From: Pararge aegeria
Taxonomy: Eukaryota; Arthropoda; Insecta; Lepidoptera; Nymphalidae
Length of the DNA: 64,000 nt
Reading direction: 5' to 3'
Assembly: GCF_905163445.1 (NCBI RefSeq)
Contig: NC_053183.1
Span: forward strand, 1,798,001-1,862,000
The notes beneath the pieces are model-generated. The model saw only the letters and a list, made by a program, of their open reading frames with translations. It was not told the origin of the DNA and made no database searches. Below, in pieces: positions 21,235-34,200 of this stretch (its first letter is position 1; every line of letters starts with the position of its first letter). A program made the translations under genes and the position numbers.

Positions 21235-22739
21235 CGTGAAAGACATATTTTTCTATAAGAATTTGAATTTCGTTTTAGCTTTCCTAATCCTATAAGGCTG
21301 CCTTTTATATCCAACTACATTCTTGGTCGCCTTTTTTTTTTTTGGGGAACTTATTGTGGTGTACAAATAAAGAGTATAATTTGGATTCTGGATATTTATA
21401 AGACGATAATCTTATCAATATCCAGAATCTACTATAAATATTTATTTATTTATAAATATCCAGATCGCCATACGAAGGTGTAAGGGATGTTAGAAGGCTA
21501 TCCCAATATACCCTTTAGTCACACACCAATTAAGACTGCGTTTGAAGTGTATTTACGTTGAGTACACGTGACAAATGTGCACACCGATTAATCCACGTTG
21601 CATTGCTTACGTTGCTTACGTAATACCAGTCTGTCTCTAGCTTAATACTCATAACGGCTAGTTTCTGAAAGTGTTGTGAAATCTATAAACTAATAATATA
21701 TAGTTCTAAAACGCCAATCAGCGGCGTTTATTGCCCAAATTGCATTATTTAAACTGAATAATCGCTCTATCGGTAACACGATTTTTATTGATCGATTAGT
21801 CGATTAGATCAATGATTGTCGCATCAGAAACTAACTGTTAAGTTTACAAAAAGGGAAATGTTTACAAGTATATTATTTTTCCGCCTATAAATTACAAACA
21901 ATTAAGTCTAATCATAACCGACCGCAAAACACGTTCGGTAATAGCTTAAAATATACGGGCATGCATAGATAGCTTAACGTACAAAAAATGTCTTTTTATA
22001 TATAAAATGTCTATAAATGAGTTAATTTATTCATTATTGGCACTTGTAATTACATATCTATGGAGAAAGTAGGGCTTATATATTTTACTTGAGAATTCTT
22101 TTGTACAAAACAGATTCTTTGTTTGTTATGACTTGAGGCGGTTTACGGGGATTAAACCAATGCAACCAATACGAGTCCACGCGTGTGTCAATTAACGACC
22201 GGGACGAGACGGGACGGTTTCAGCAAGTCTTCCACAGCGGATGATTGGGTCTGGCCCATGAAGGTAACAGTCGAATCCAAAGCCAATCCATTGACTAATT
22301 TTAATCTCTATTGGTTAACTAGTGATCAACTAATTCGTGCTCGGACAACCGGGCTAAAGCCAAACCATCGTCTTATAAACTGGACCAATCAATATGTATT
22401 TTGTGACCTGAAAAAACGTCTCTTGGACAACATGGTTGTGTTTGAATGGATTTATATTTTTATTTAAGTGTCTTTATATATAATACATTTGATGGAACGT
22501 TATTATTCGCATCCGTGACCTTAACTTTATAGGCCTCAAGTTTAAGTTCTAATTTACAAATGTTATCGTATACAATATATTTAAACCTAATTTCCTATTA
22601 AAAAAAAATGAGAATGACAAAACCTTTAAAAAATTCTACTAAATTACATTTAACAGTGGAAACACATACGTAATGGCAGCACTGGAAATAGAATATAGAA
22701 TGCGTCGCGAAAGTTGAAGATGTATTTACAACTTAAATA
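21235..22739. other. AT-rich stretch with one imperfect hairpin
   Basis: GATTCTGGATATT and AATATCCAGAATC pair at about 21394-21430 across an inner ATAAGA/TCTTAT stem. The open frame at 22183-22467 has no recognised domain and no signal peptide. Confidence 0.45.
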
Positions 22740-23110
22740 AATCAATCAATTTAATACACTTTATAAAACACTATTCAAAGAAATAAAGTAAAGTTTGAAT
22801 AGGCGGCCTTAAAAGCGATAAGGCCGCCTATAAATAGCGATCTACCAGACAACCCAACAAAGGCTCGTAGTTAAGAAGAATCTAGTGTGTATACAACATT
22901 TTTTTTTAAATAATAAACATAAATTACAAAAATAGATAAATTAAATAAGATAAACTTAATTCATTCACATATAACATAAGAAATATAATAGAATATACTT
23001 ATAATACATAAAATATTTACTTATTTGTCAAAAAGAAGCCAGTAAGGTAAAAAAGGGGAAAACGAGGGAAAAAAGTCGAATAAAATATAAAGGAAATGAT
23101 AACTATAATG
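22740..23110. repeat. Relative of the LINE-type 3' end at 5040-5210, with a hairpin
   Basis: AATACACTTTATAAAACA and the TAGGCGGCCTTA block recur. Here the block is present as an inverted pair (22800-22811 and 22819-22830, 12-bp perfect arms), whereas at 5150 it is followed by TCGCTTAAAAGCGATC. Confidence 0.4.
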
Positions 23111-23146
23111 GCAGGGGTTACACGATGATTCACTTACGAGTACTTG

Positions 23147-23187
23147 ACTTGTCTTTGGTTACTTACCTGAATTAGCCAAAGACAAGT
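23147..23187. repeat. Hairpin, 12-bp arms
   Basis: ACTTGTCTTTGG (23147-23158) and CCAAAGACAAGT (23176-23187), 17-nt loop. Confidence 0.85.
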
Positions 23188-23642
23188 TTCCATCTATACC
23201 TATTTGTAGACGAGTAAAGATGGCAGTTTGAATTCAACTGCTCCGCCTCAACTTTCGCGACACATCATGTATTTATACAATATTAAAAATGTTAATTGAA
23301 AAACATCAGGTCCCTAAAAATTTCGAGTTATTTCCGTAAACATTAAATTATTTAATTAAATTGTCACATTAATTACAACCTCTCTAGAATCATTAGTGTG
23401 TATAGTATAATGAGAATTAAATAAGAGATAAGTAGAAAGGAGAATGCCGGAACACTGTTTCGTTTGGTGCCACATTTAAATTGGTAACAAAAATTTAGTT
23501 TTTATTTTTAAAAAACAACCTCTCAAATCCGAAGCCTCTTCGACGGTTGAAATAGATTAGTGTTTCTAATATATTGTGAACAGTACCATCAATAGGTAGG
23601 TACAATAATCGCATGTGTCAAAAATAACCTTAATTCACGAAC

Positions 23643-23694
23643 TTCGCCGGATTTCAGAGTTACATGCAAATATGTAACTCTTAAATCCGGCGAA
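23643..23694. repeat. Hairpin, 23-bp arms with one mismatch
   Basis: The arm starting TTCGCCGGATTT at 23643-23665 pairs with 23672-23694 (ending AAATCCGGCGAA) across the loop GCAAAT. Confidence 0.93.
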
Positions 23695-24110
23695 CTAGAG
23701 TTTTAATGTTTTTGGTAATGTATTGTAATTATTAAACCCTTCAAAATGAGATAACTTCCAAGAAGGCACCTTATAAGTACTATGTGAAACCAAATCCCAT
23801 ACTACATCCGGCATTCTCCTTTGTTACGAGGAAACTAAAATATATTTATATTGGTTCATAAGAAGAAAAAAACATGGGCGCCTGCCCCTAATAGAAATAA
23901 TAAATGTTATTAGATTCAATATTTAAAATGGCAGTGCAAGTCAAATTATTATAATAGTTCATAATCTTACGGAATAATCAAATCGCGAGTACACGCCACG
24001 AAAGATGAAAAAGAGTGCCGTGCTTCTGGCTGAAAATGGAATACATTTTCAGCCTTAATATTGTGCGACAAATCTTTAAAAATAAGGATTTGGGGCTAAT
24101 AAAAAATAGG

Positions 24111-24437
24111 GTTAAATAAAAATACCAGAAAGCTCTCGGCCTTTTACTTCTTTTAATTAAAACTAACAACTTTTGTTCAACGACTTTTGAAAATTGAGAA
24201 TTAATTAATTTCATACCGAAAAAAAAAATATAATCGCTGCGAGCACGCACCATAGAGTCGTGCGCTCTTCTGCTTTTGTTACATTTCAGAGTAGTAACAA
24301 GTAGAGTAACTTTGTAAAAGATTGAATATTTCACAAAACATGGACTTTAAAAAAAAAGTTGTAGAACAAAAGTAGTTAGTTTTAATGTAACCAACTGAAG
24401 GCCGGGAGCTTTTTGGTATCTTTTATGTAACCCTGTA
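24111..24437. mobile_element. Foldback element (family G) with about 75-bp inverted arms
   Basis: The left arm runs AGGGTTAAATAAAAATACC, AAGCTCTCGGCC, TTTTAATTAAAACTAACAAC, TTTTGTTCAACGAC. The right arm is its diverged reverse complement, from GTTGTAGAACAAAAG to TTTTATGTAACCCT. The middle holds a GAGCACGCACCATAGAGTCG block also present at 57010-57300. Transposon class not recognised. Confidence 0.6.
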
Positions 24438-24447
24438 TAGAGATTTT

Positions 24448-24491
24448 AGGCAGGCAGTGCTTTCTTGCATATACAAAGTGCACGCCACTGG
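24448..24491 (-). repeat. One end of a hAT-type MITE, reverse
   Basis: GGCAGTGCTTTCTTGCATAT and GTGCACGCCACTG match the reverse complement of the left end of the element at 21093-21234. The other end was not found. Confidence 0.6.
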
Positions 24492-25740
24492 GTACACGGC
24501 ATACGAGAAATCTCACATGCGAGTTGCGTTCACTGCATGCCGGGATACAAACAATAAAATTCACCTGTATATCGGCATGTATTGTAGAAATTATCGCCTC
24601 CCAAATGCCTCTTGGCATGCTTTATAAAAAACTCGAATGTGTTTCCTATCGACCAAAGAAGTAAGCACTTAAGAAAATTGATGAAGCTAATTCTTAGCAT
24701 TGCTTTATTGTTCCGATGCATATTGTTGCATAACCCCTAGTACGTTTTTTCGCTAGCTTCGAAAACGCAATTCGACGTCGAGTTGGTTTATTAATCTACA
24801 ATTCTTAGACAAATTATTGTGAAATAAAAACTAGTACAAAAAGTTTTCCAAACTCTCGAAAGCCATCAGTTCGTTCCATAAATGGTATGTGGAAAAACGT
24901 AATATGGGTCATACCGACGTAACAAACACACACTTTTTTCCTACACTTACAGTTAGTGTCATGGTTTAAAAATACCACCTTTCATAAAATGTTATGCGCT
25001 ACACAGCTAAACTGTAGTCAAAGTCACAATATACATAAAATACAAAACGTTGCTGTCAACCACAAGTCAATGCACAAGTCCAAAGCTCGCTTTCCAAGAA
25101 ATAGCCTTCTCTAGGATGCAACCCGAAACAGAGCACTGCGATTTGTCAAGTTGCAAAAAGTTCTGCTAATCTGACAAATTTGAATGGAGTTGTTAACTCA
25201 CATCACAAACTTCGTCCGAGTACAACTTCTAATAAATAAATTTATTCCCATAGATCAACACAGTATACCCTGGCCCAGTATACCATCACCCACCCTCAAA
25301 TATTAATATATTTTCTCGGCTCTGAATGCATAGTTAAATATCTCCCTCAGAATTAGGCAATCAAACGCATTTTTTAAACTTTTAGTTAGTTTAAAATTTT
25401 TTAGAGATTAAAGCATTCAAGTATCAAACAAAAGAACCAACTCTTCAGCTTTCTATTACCAAACGCTAATCAAGACTGTGGCTGGAAATATATTGTTTTA
25501 AAAAGGATCTAAAAAGAATTAAGTTTTTTACGTATCCAGTATAAAACTGCGATTTGTTACGGACTACTGTACTTTTCGCTTCCATAAACGTTCGATTCAA
25601 AATCCCATTTTATTTTGACGTTTCTATATTCGCGAGCATGCAGAACTCATACTAAGTGACAATGAAAAACTCTGTCATAAATATGTGAAGATTCAGCATC
25701 GGATTGCACCGTATCGATTATTTTCATTTCTTGCTGATAG
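24492..25740. other. AT-rich DNA downstream of the innexin gene
   Basis: No coding signal recognised. Its right part would include the innexin 3' flank. Confidence 0.4.
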
Positions 25741-25746
25741 TTTATT
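25741..25746 (-). terminator. Candidate poly(A) signal of the innexin gene
   Basis: AATAAA on the - strand, about 170 bases after the stop codon. Further AT-rich hexamers downstream are alternatives. Confidence 0.4.
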
Positions 25747-25913
25747 TTGTACAATGGACGTATGCAAAGGTACACCTTGTATCCAAAATTCAATATAACA
25801 AGACATGTCGCAGCACGTCCGCGGCGACAAATTACACTATTTACATGCTTGTGGGAGTAAGGCCGCGGTCAGTCGCCCACGATGGCGATCCGCGCCTCCG
25901 CTTTGACCGCTCG

Positions 25914-25971
25914 TCACGCCCGTGGCCCGCTCTTCTCACCCATACGCTTTATGAGCTCTGAGATCAGCTCA
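25914..25971 (-). CDS. ogre: Innexin last exon and stop
   Basis: Acceptor TTTTGTTCCAG. Encodes SELISELIKRMGEKSGPRA and TGA at 25914-25916. It is separated from the previous exon by a 95-bp intron, far shorter than the others (1.8-24 kb). Confidence 0.88.
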
Positions 25972-28255
25972 CTGGAACAAAACAATTCCCTCATATTCAA
26001 ATTCTAAATTAACTTATTTCAAGTAGTCCTACTTGTACATGTCGATAGATCCAAGATCACGCTCACCTGTATATGAGCGGGTCCATGTTTCTTGCGAGCA
26101 TGTACAGCAGCCACCAGTCGCCGACGTCGGTGCGCTGGGATATAATCACGGCGGTTTCCATGGCAATGGTGCGAGACCGCGCGTGCAAGAGGCGCGGCCG
26201 GACGGATGGGACGAAGATTATTATCAGTCTGTAATAAACCGAAAGGATTATGGAAGATTATTTTTTTAAATTTAAATGACAATGTGAGATGGTGATAACA
26301 AAAAAAAAATAACAACCGGCTAAGTTTGTTGTGGGCTTCTTTTTAGACCAGGGCGCATTTGGAACCCTCGTAGCTTTAGTTTTAATTTGACGAATTTAGT
26401 TATCGCCATCAACTCACTTCGATGTCATATTTTACATGTAATGTACGCATCAAAAGTGCCATCTATGTGCCTATTTGAATAAAGAAATATTTGACTTTGA
26501 GTTTGAAACATATATTGGCGGACCTTGGGAGTAAAAACCGACGTATGCCATCACGGAAACGGCATAACGCTCTCTTATGTCATGATGCCCCTTCTGCGCC
26601 CAATTAATATACCGTCACGGAAATACATCTGCTTGGCGTCCCATGACTACTGATAAATAATCCAGCACATTATCTCTAGTTCGAGGTTTGGTATTCGAAA
26701 ACGAATGTATACGTCGAATTCAAATTAAAACACACTTCGATTACTATGGTAGGTGTTGAGATTTTGTGATACTCAACTAAAGGACCTCTTGCGAATGATT
26801 CACTTTAAACATTGTGAAATTCCAACCGCCATAGATGAAAATCTTTAAAGATATTGGAACCCTAAATATTTGCATCAGATCCTTTTAAAATAAAATCAAA
26901 AAATTGCAAAAATGGTTAGTTAAAATTGGGCAAACAAACATAAAATTAAAACTCGGTCAGGTTTAGTCGAACATTAATTACGTTTTTGACATTCGCAAAC
27001 TCGTGCTAAATGTACCTTGTACGGGATTGAACAAACTGTTTTGTCTTCTAATCGCTTGCTAACTGTCCTTAATTACTGTTTAGTGTACACTGTCTGCCGA
27101 GAAACTAGCTAACGCTCATAACGACACTATCCACCTGATAAGAGGTTATGGATTATATGATATCTTAGTAACAGTGTGTCGGTTTATCTCATGCGATACG
27201 AATTCATTATTTAAGGAATTTCGATCATCCACTATGTGTAACGTGTCGTTCGATGCATGCATTATGCATAAAAGCACCCTATAATTGGGTAGGCACCCAA
27301 TTATAGGTTAGGCTTAGGTTATAGGTTAGGTATCCTAACTTGCTAAATGCGAAGGTGAGTTTGTTTGTCCTTACTTTACTCACAAACTAAGTAACTAATC
27401 GACTTGATTTTTGACATAGAGTTAGTAGAAAGGACGGAGAGTGACATAGGCTACTTTTAAGCCCAGGATATGATACGGCTCCCAAGGTAATTGTAAATAA
27501 CCGTATGGTTAACCGAGAATCTGTATGGTGTAATTTATAATTTCTTCAATCCTTATACTCCACACCAAACAGATTCTCGCCAATGTACCCTCTACGCACG
27601 TTTCAAAATAAAAACTCGGTCAATTTTAGTCAAACACAACGTTTTGACGTTCGGAAACTCGTACTAAGTGTGCCATGAACAGGATTGAACAAACTGTTTT
27701 GTTTTCTTATCGCTGACTAACTGTTCTTAATTACTGTTCACTGTAATCTGTCTGTGTATAAACTTACTTATAGTAATAGCGACATCATCCACCTGATAAG
27801 GGGTTATTGATATCTTAGTACGAGTAACAGCATCTTAGTACGAGTAACAGCTTTATTTATTAGTTCATCTCAACTGAACGGCATTAATTGTTCTAGGGGT
27901 TTCAGAACTCCACTGTCTTGAGCCGATTATCTCTAGTGGCTCAGTGCGAGTCATTGGATGTACCTATGTATCGGCGTGCTCTTCATATGTGCGTAAAAAC
28001 ACTGACTAGCCCATAATTTTTCTTATCTATCCTTACTAACATTATAAATGCGAATGTGTGTTTGTTGGTTTGCCCTTCCTTCGCAAGTCAACTTAATTTT
28101 TGGCATGAAGTTAGTTGGAAAAGAGAATAACGTAGACTTTTTATTACAGGAGAGCAATGTAATAATCGCGAACGAAGAAAGATGGCAACAGCTAGTATGT
28201 TATATGTTAAATTTTGCTTAGTTTTAAGATGGGCTTGTATGTCCACCTAGCTAAG

Positions 28256-28286
<31 letters not shown>

Positions 28287-31200
28287 AAAAATGATGAAGA
28301 TAATCACATTAAAACCCGGACCATAACGGCCGCCGATTAGAAATTAAGGCCGTATCGGCTGGGATCTAATACGCTTTTCATCTATGTTTCTGGTACAGAC
28401 CGCTAAAGTTTGGAATGCACTGCCGGCTTCGATGTTTCCAGATTCATACAACTTGAATCAAGGCAAGAGTGAACCCAACCTAAAGGCTTACTGACGATAG
28501 TTGAACGTGACAACGTCGTAAGAAAATACTGATGGAATGGTCGCATTTTTCAAAAGAAAATTTTAATTTTATTTGTTTGATAGATATTATCGTTGCTATA
28601 AACAATTGACACCATTCACTTTTCACTGCACTTCATCCTTGCCGAAAACATGTAAATGTATTATTGTATAGAAGCTGTCCACGCGGACGCATCGCTCACT
28701 CAAGTAGGAGAGAGACAGATGTCGAACGCGGAGGCCGACTGTGCCGACTCTCTGTAGCTCGTTCCGCGCTCTCGCTTGCACTTCAAGCCTTGAATGGAAC
28801 GCCTCAGAGCGAGGTAAAGCCGCATACGTCATGTTTTTTCGTGCGTGCAGCCGGCTCCATCGAATTATAAGACGTTGTCACGTCAAAAACATCAAAGCCG
28901 GTAGTCGGGATCTCCTTTTCTAAGCGCACTCCAGCCAGCGAGGTCGACAAAACGTAAGCTAAACTCACCTGTAAAGGACGAGAAGCACTAAGATGAACGC
29001 GAGTATGATGTACCAGAACCAGAGGAAGATGTACGTCTTCTCGTTGACGATGTTGAGTGGCAGAATGCAGAGGGAGTCGTGCGTCTGTATGGTGCCGGAC
29101 GCTCCGTACTTGTGGAACGTGCATTTCGTGACGCGCGGGAACACGTAGATCATGGGATCGTATCTGAAAGGAAAACAATTCCCTCATTGATATTGTGTGT
29201 GTTTGTTTTTTTTTCTGAAGTTATACTTCTTTTGGCGCGTTAGGGAAAAATTATGAGGGTAAGATGCGCGCGCACACCGTCACAAAAAACCGACACCCTT
29301 AAGTTAGCTATAGTCACATAAAATACAGTCAACATTTTAGTTTTTAAAAAAAAGGTTTCACTGTGTACAATTTCAATTGATTTAATTGATTCAATTGTAC
29401 AATAATCTCAAATTTTAATGTTGAGTAAAACATGCTTGTACTATATATAATGAAATAACTAGGTAATGCGTTATAGTAAAACTTTCAATTTATTAAATAC
29501 CTTTTTTCTATTGTTATTGTCGTTTTTTCTACAAACGCAGAATAACGCGAATGATAAAAGTTTTGAAAAGATTTTTATCTTGTTACGCCAAAGAAGTACA
29601 ACTTCTAACGCGTCTACATAAGTGCAAACACGTTTTTCTTGCGTTCTCTCCTTCGACATTGCGATCAAAGACCGTTTTAGGTCGGTTCATTGGCACGGTT
29701 TATAACATTAACTTATAACAATGTTTAAAGCTGCGGTCGGAGCAGCGTGGGTTTGTCCTTGCTATAAAAAAACCTCTCTCCTATGAGAAAGAAGGTTTGT
29801 GCCCAGCTGTGGCTTGTTAATGGGCTATCGATGATTATGATGGAACAAAAGTCATTTGAGGGGTTGAGCATTTTTTCTATAAAATTATTTCTGATGATAA
29901 ATGTGTTTATTTATTTAACACAATTATTACAGCGAGGTAGCTATCATCATATCGACCCATTACCGGCCCACTACAGAGCACGGGTCTCCTCCCACAATGA
30001 GAAGAGGTTAAGGCCGTGGACCACCATGCTGGCCCAGTGCGGATTGGTGGACACCACATACCTTTGAGATCATTTTTGAGAATTCTCAGACATGCAGGTT
30101 TCCTCACGATGTTTTCCTTTACCATCGAAGCAAGTGATATTTTTAATTACTTAAAACGCACATCTATATTTATAAAAGAGAAAGTGGGTGGGTATGTTCC
30201 GTATAGGCTCCGAAACGGCTGGACATATTTCAATGAAACTTTCAGGGAATCTCCGGATTGACTTGGCGAGTAATCCTGCAAAGTTTGGTGACGATCAGAG
30301 CACACCTATTTTTAAACTGTCAAATACAGCTTTTATTTACTATGATGATATTCTATTGTTGGGTGTACATACAGTACATTGTTGGGTGTAGATAATGATC
30401 TTCACCCGCTCGAGAAGAGAATAAATACGGAGAGAAATAAATGATTCTATATATTATGAGACTTAAATTAAAAATTTAATGATGTAAGTTTATTTTTGAA
30501 ATAAAATAAAGCAAAATCTAGCCCGGCGAAGCGGGCTGGGTACACTAGTAACTTATAAAAGTTAGAGGTGCGTGCTGGGATTCGAACTCGACTCCCCCCG
30601 CTTCAGAGTAAAGTCGAGCTCGTACCCGGCTATCACCGCTTTGTAAGTATACATTCGGAGGTAACTATACAACTGATTAATTGATGAATTTCTTAATGAC
30701 AAGGTTGCTTGGAAGCACACCACTTAATCTGAATTGTAAAATAATGATTTTACAATTCTGTCTTGCGAGTTTTATAAGAGCAACTGTTGAGTTTCTTGTC
30801 GGCTTCTTCACGGTACAATCAGCCTTCCGAACTGTTGGTAGAGTCACTACAAACGGACAGATTTATCGTCATAAATGTGTGTTTATATTAATGCTTGCTT
30901 GAAATAAATGAATTTTGATTTACACTACAGTGAAGTATCTTGAAGTATCTTGAAAGTAATACTAGGAGCTCAGAAGTGAGGAGTAGTAAAAATACCTTTC
31001 TTCTTGCGGAACCTCGCTGTACCCCAGCACTCTAGTGCCGTAGGTGAAGAACTCGCCGTTGAAGAAGGAGTCCATCATCCACAGCTGGAGGACGATGTTG
31101 ATAAGACACAGCAGCTCACAGCCCCAATACCTTAGCGCGTACAGTTTGTGCGTCTGTTAACAATAACATCATCGTATTAGTTTTCACATAAGAAATGGTC

Positions 31201-34200
31201 AGCTGACCAAAAAGTTATTTATAAGGTTTAGGACACAACTTTAGTAGCTTGGCCTTATTGGTAAATTAGTCCTTGACCGCCATCTCACGTGGTGATGCAG
31301 GGAAGAATTTATATTAAACCAATACCTCGAATTGGTTTCTAATCGGCATATCAACCGAACGGATGGTTTCTAATCGGTTGACAGATAGCCCGATCGAAGC
31401 AAGATCAGAGAAAATTCGAAACTTCGAACCTTTTTTTTTGGCGTGGTGGAAAAGTTTTAAAGCTTTATTGCTACCTCCGACTCTTGGACAGGACTGAGGT
31501 TATCGGGGACTCTGGGATGATTATGTCTCAAACAGTCCCGATTAATGCCACTTTTGCATTCTTACACAGTTTAGTAAAAGTCCGTTCGCTTATTTAAGGT
31601 CACCTTTGTGCCGTGCCGAATTTTACCAAAAGCGCCGTTGCGCTACCACAGGACGCCGCGCCGCCTACATCCGCAGGAGAATTTGGCATTTTATATCGAA
31701 ATGCCATGCCGTAGTCAAAGGTTCTGTTGACTTTGACAGAAAATGTTTTTTAGAGCTGATGTACAGATCGTAGTCGAACGTCGCTATGCTAGGTACCAAT
31801 ATTTTAGTATAGATTCGTTGGATCCTTTATTATAAATAGGTACAGAACACAATGAACCCTACACTTCGCATGATGATAAATAGTTTCTATTTTAATTTCG
31901 TTTATTTACTCATATTTTAATTTAAAATTATCCTTTGTAGGTATTCGTTTTTATTATAATACCATAAGAATTAAATAGAAAAACAATGTATTCAACAAAC
32001 AGTACTCACATAGAAAGCAAAATTTACAAAAACAAATAAAATAAAAGCATAAATGTAAAATGCCAAATTCTCCTGCGGGTGTACCGACACTATGAATTTT
32101 ATCAGACTATATTTTCTCTTAGCATTCATTTTAATCTTAGTGTGCGGTGGGGCCCGCATGTTTGCGTTATCTGATGACAGACACACGATGTGTTCCCATT
32201 ATGTGCTGAAGGTGTCATTGTTACTAGAGCGATTATCAAAGAACAGGCTTCCAATTGCGTTCTGTCGTCAAGCAAGCAAGCGTTATGAATGAATCTCTTT
32301 GAGATTTTATATAATAACGTAACAATTTCTGAATAAATGTGTTAACTACTGTTAAACGACCATAACCTCTTTGCTCGTGCTGTATCCGTTACCACTTTAG
32401 ACCTTAAACGTAAACACAGCAGATGACTTGGTTGTCACTGCGTATTTTAATAAAATTTTGTACAGTTATTTCTCGTTTTAGTGAGTTCATCGTAATATTA
32501 TATTACTACACAGTACAGTAATTATTACAGTATTTATACCCAAGTACCCTCTATCCAACAAGCCTTTAGATAGTATTATGGCCACAGAATTAAGAACATA
32601 CAGAAACCGTGTGCATGTCTGATATTGAAGCATCAAAACCCACTTTAGTAGAGTTTCTAAAACACTTCATTCTATTTAGTAGTTAAGACTACCAGTTTAC
32701 CTCTAATTTTCTAAACGTTGACCATAAAATGGGAAAAAATGGCAAAAGTTTGTGAGTGTAAAGTGAGACGTGCGAGGGGTTTTCACTGTTTTGGACACAT
32801 TGCATGCAGTGCAATGTGTCCAAAACAGTGAAAACAAAAGCAATACTAGCTAAATGAGAGTTCTGTATGTTCTGGATTCTGTGAGTATGACTATTAAGAA
32901 ACGTTTATCAAAAACCCTTTTATAAGTCCGACGAGATTAATCTTTCAACAAAAATATTTATATGGCGGACGAGAGAAAAAATGTGTAATTCGAAGTCATA
33001 TTTATTAAACAAAAGGTAATGAATACGTAGGTGTATGGGAAGCGTTATTTGACTATATGCAAACCTCAAGGTGACGCGTTGTCTTACGACGGTATATTAT
33101 GATAATTCAGCTTTGTTTTGTCTTGATGTATTCCAATGCATAATAATTAATGTTTTTAGGTTTATTTAAAAGTGTTTTGAACATTCGTTTGGTATCGCTA
33201 ATTTTGCATGAAGATGCCATCGGTCGATGAAGCGGTGATACCCCAGTAGGTAGGAGCTCGACTTCACTTTTGGGGGGCCGAGTTCGAATCCCAACACGAA
33301 CCTCTAACTTTTCTAAGTTATGCGCGTTAAGTAATTAAAGTATCACTGGCTTCAACGTTGAAGGAAAACAGTGAGGAAACCTGCATGCCTGAGAGTTCTA
33401 CATAATGTTTTTAAAGGTGTGTGGAGTCCACCAATCCGCACTGGGCCAGCGTGGTGGACTACCGCCTTAACCCTGTGTTCTCACTGTGGGAGGAGACCCG
33501 TGCCCACTAGTGGGCCGGTAACGGTTTGATATGATGATGATTTCATCGGTCCTTCTTCTTAGTCGTTAGTCTTAACGGACGTCTCGTTGTCGTTATCTGG
33601 GTATTGTGGCTTGCTTTACAATCTGTCGCAACTCTTACCTAACGATTGCCTTTCTTGCGCATTCATGTAAAGGAGCTTCGATTAAGACAGACTTGGTTCG
33701 TCCATCTCATCGGTGATCTATCGCGTCCAACGTGTCATCGGTTAGCAACTGTCAGATCAGTTACTGAATACGTGGGCTGATGCCTGATGGTAACTTAAAG
33801 CCCACAGCACGGCTAGCATGGGTAGGAGACAATTATCTCCCCGGGTAAAGGTAAAAAAATGATCTTCTCCCACAGCTTTATCAACTCTGTCTCTGTCTTG
33901 AATTTGCTCGCTTTTAAATGCTACAGAACAACTGTGACATTTTCAGTAGTTCTTTGACCTCGTTCAAAAACATGTCAAACATGTACTTACATAGCTTAAA
34001 TTTATTTACTTATTTTCAATTTTACTTTTTTATCATACCTTTTCGTTGTTTCAGGTATAAATATAATAAATGGAAAAGTGCTTGTTTGTTTGTCCTACCT
34101 TCACTCCTTAACTAGGAAACCAAACGACTAGATTTTTAGCACAGAGTTAGTTTACACGACAGAGAGTAACTTAAGCTGATTTTCATTCCAGGAAAACTAA

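Larger units (their letters stand above)
29880..30930 (+). repeat. CR1-like LINE 3' end (family A), split by an S2 SINE
   Basis: The 5' piece ends AATTATTACAGCGAGGTAG. The 3' piece resumes GAGGTAACTATACAACTG and continues AATGACAAGGTTGCTTGGAA, CTTCCGAACTGTTGGTAGAG and TTGAAATAAATGAATTTTGA. Confidence 0.65.

Noticed and set aside
22183..22467. 94-codon + strand frame
   Set aside because: No domain, no signal peptide and no convincing splice or promoter context.
26019..26315. Open frames on both strands at 26019-26315
   Set aside because: They are out-of-frame shadows of the GC-rich innexin exon at 26067-26228.
28623..29187. Several open frames around the innexin exon at 28969-29163
   Set aside because: The true frame is the one fitting splice phase and the innexin family; the others are shadows or GC-rich intron.
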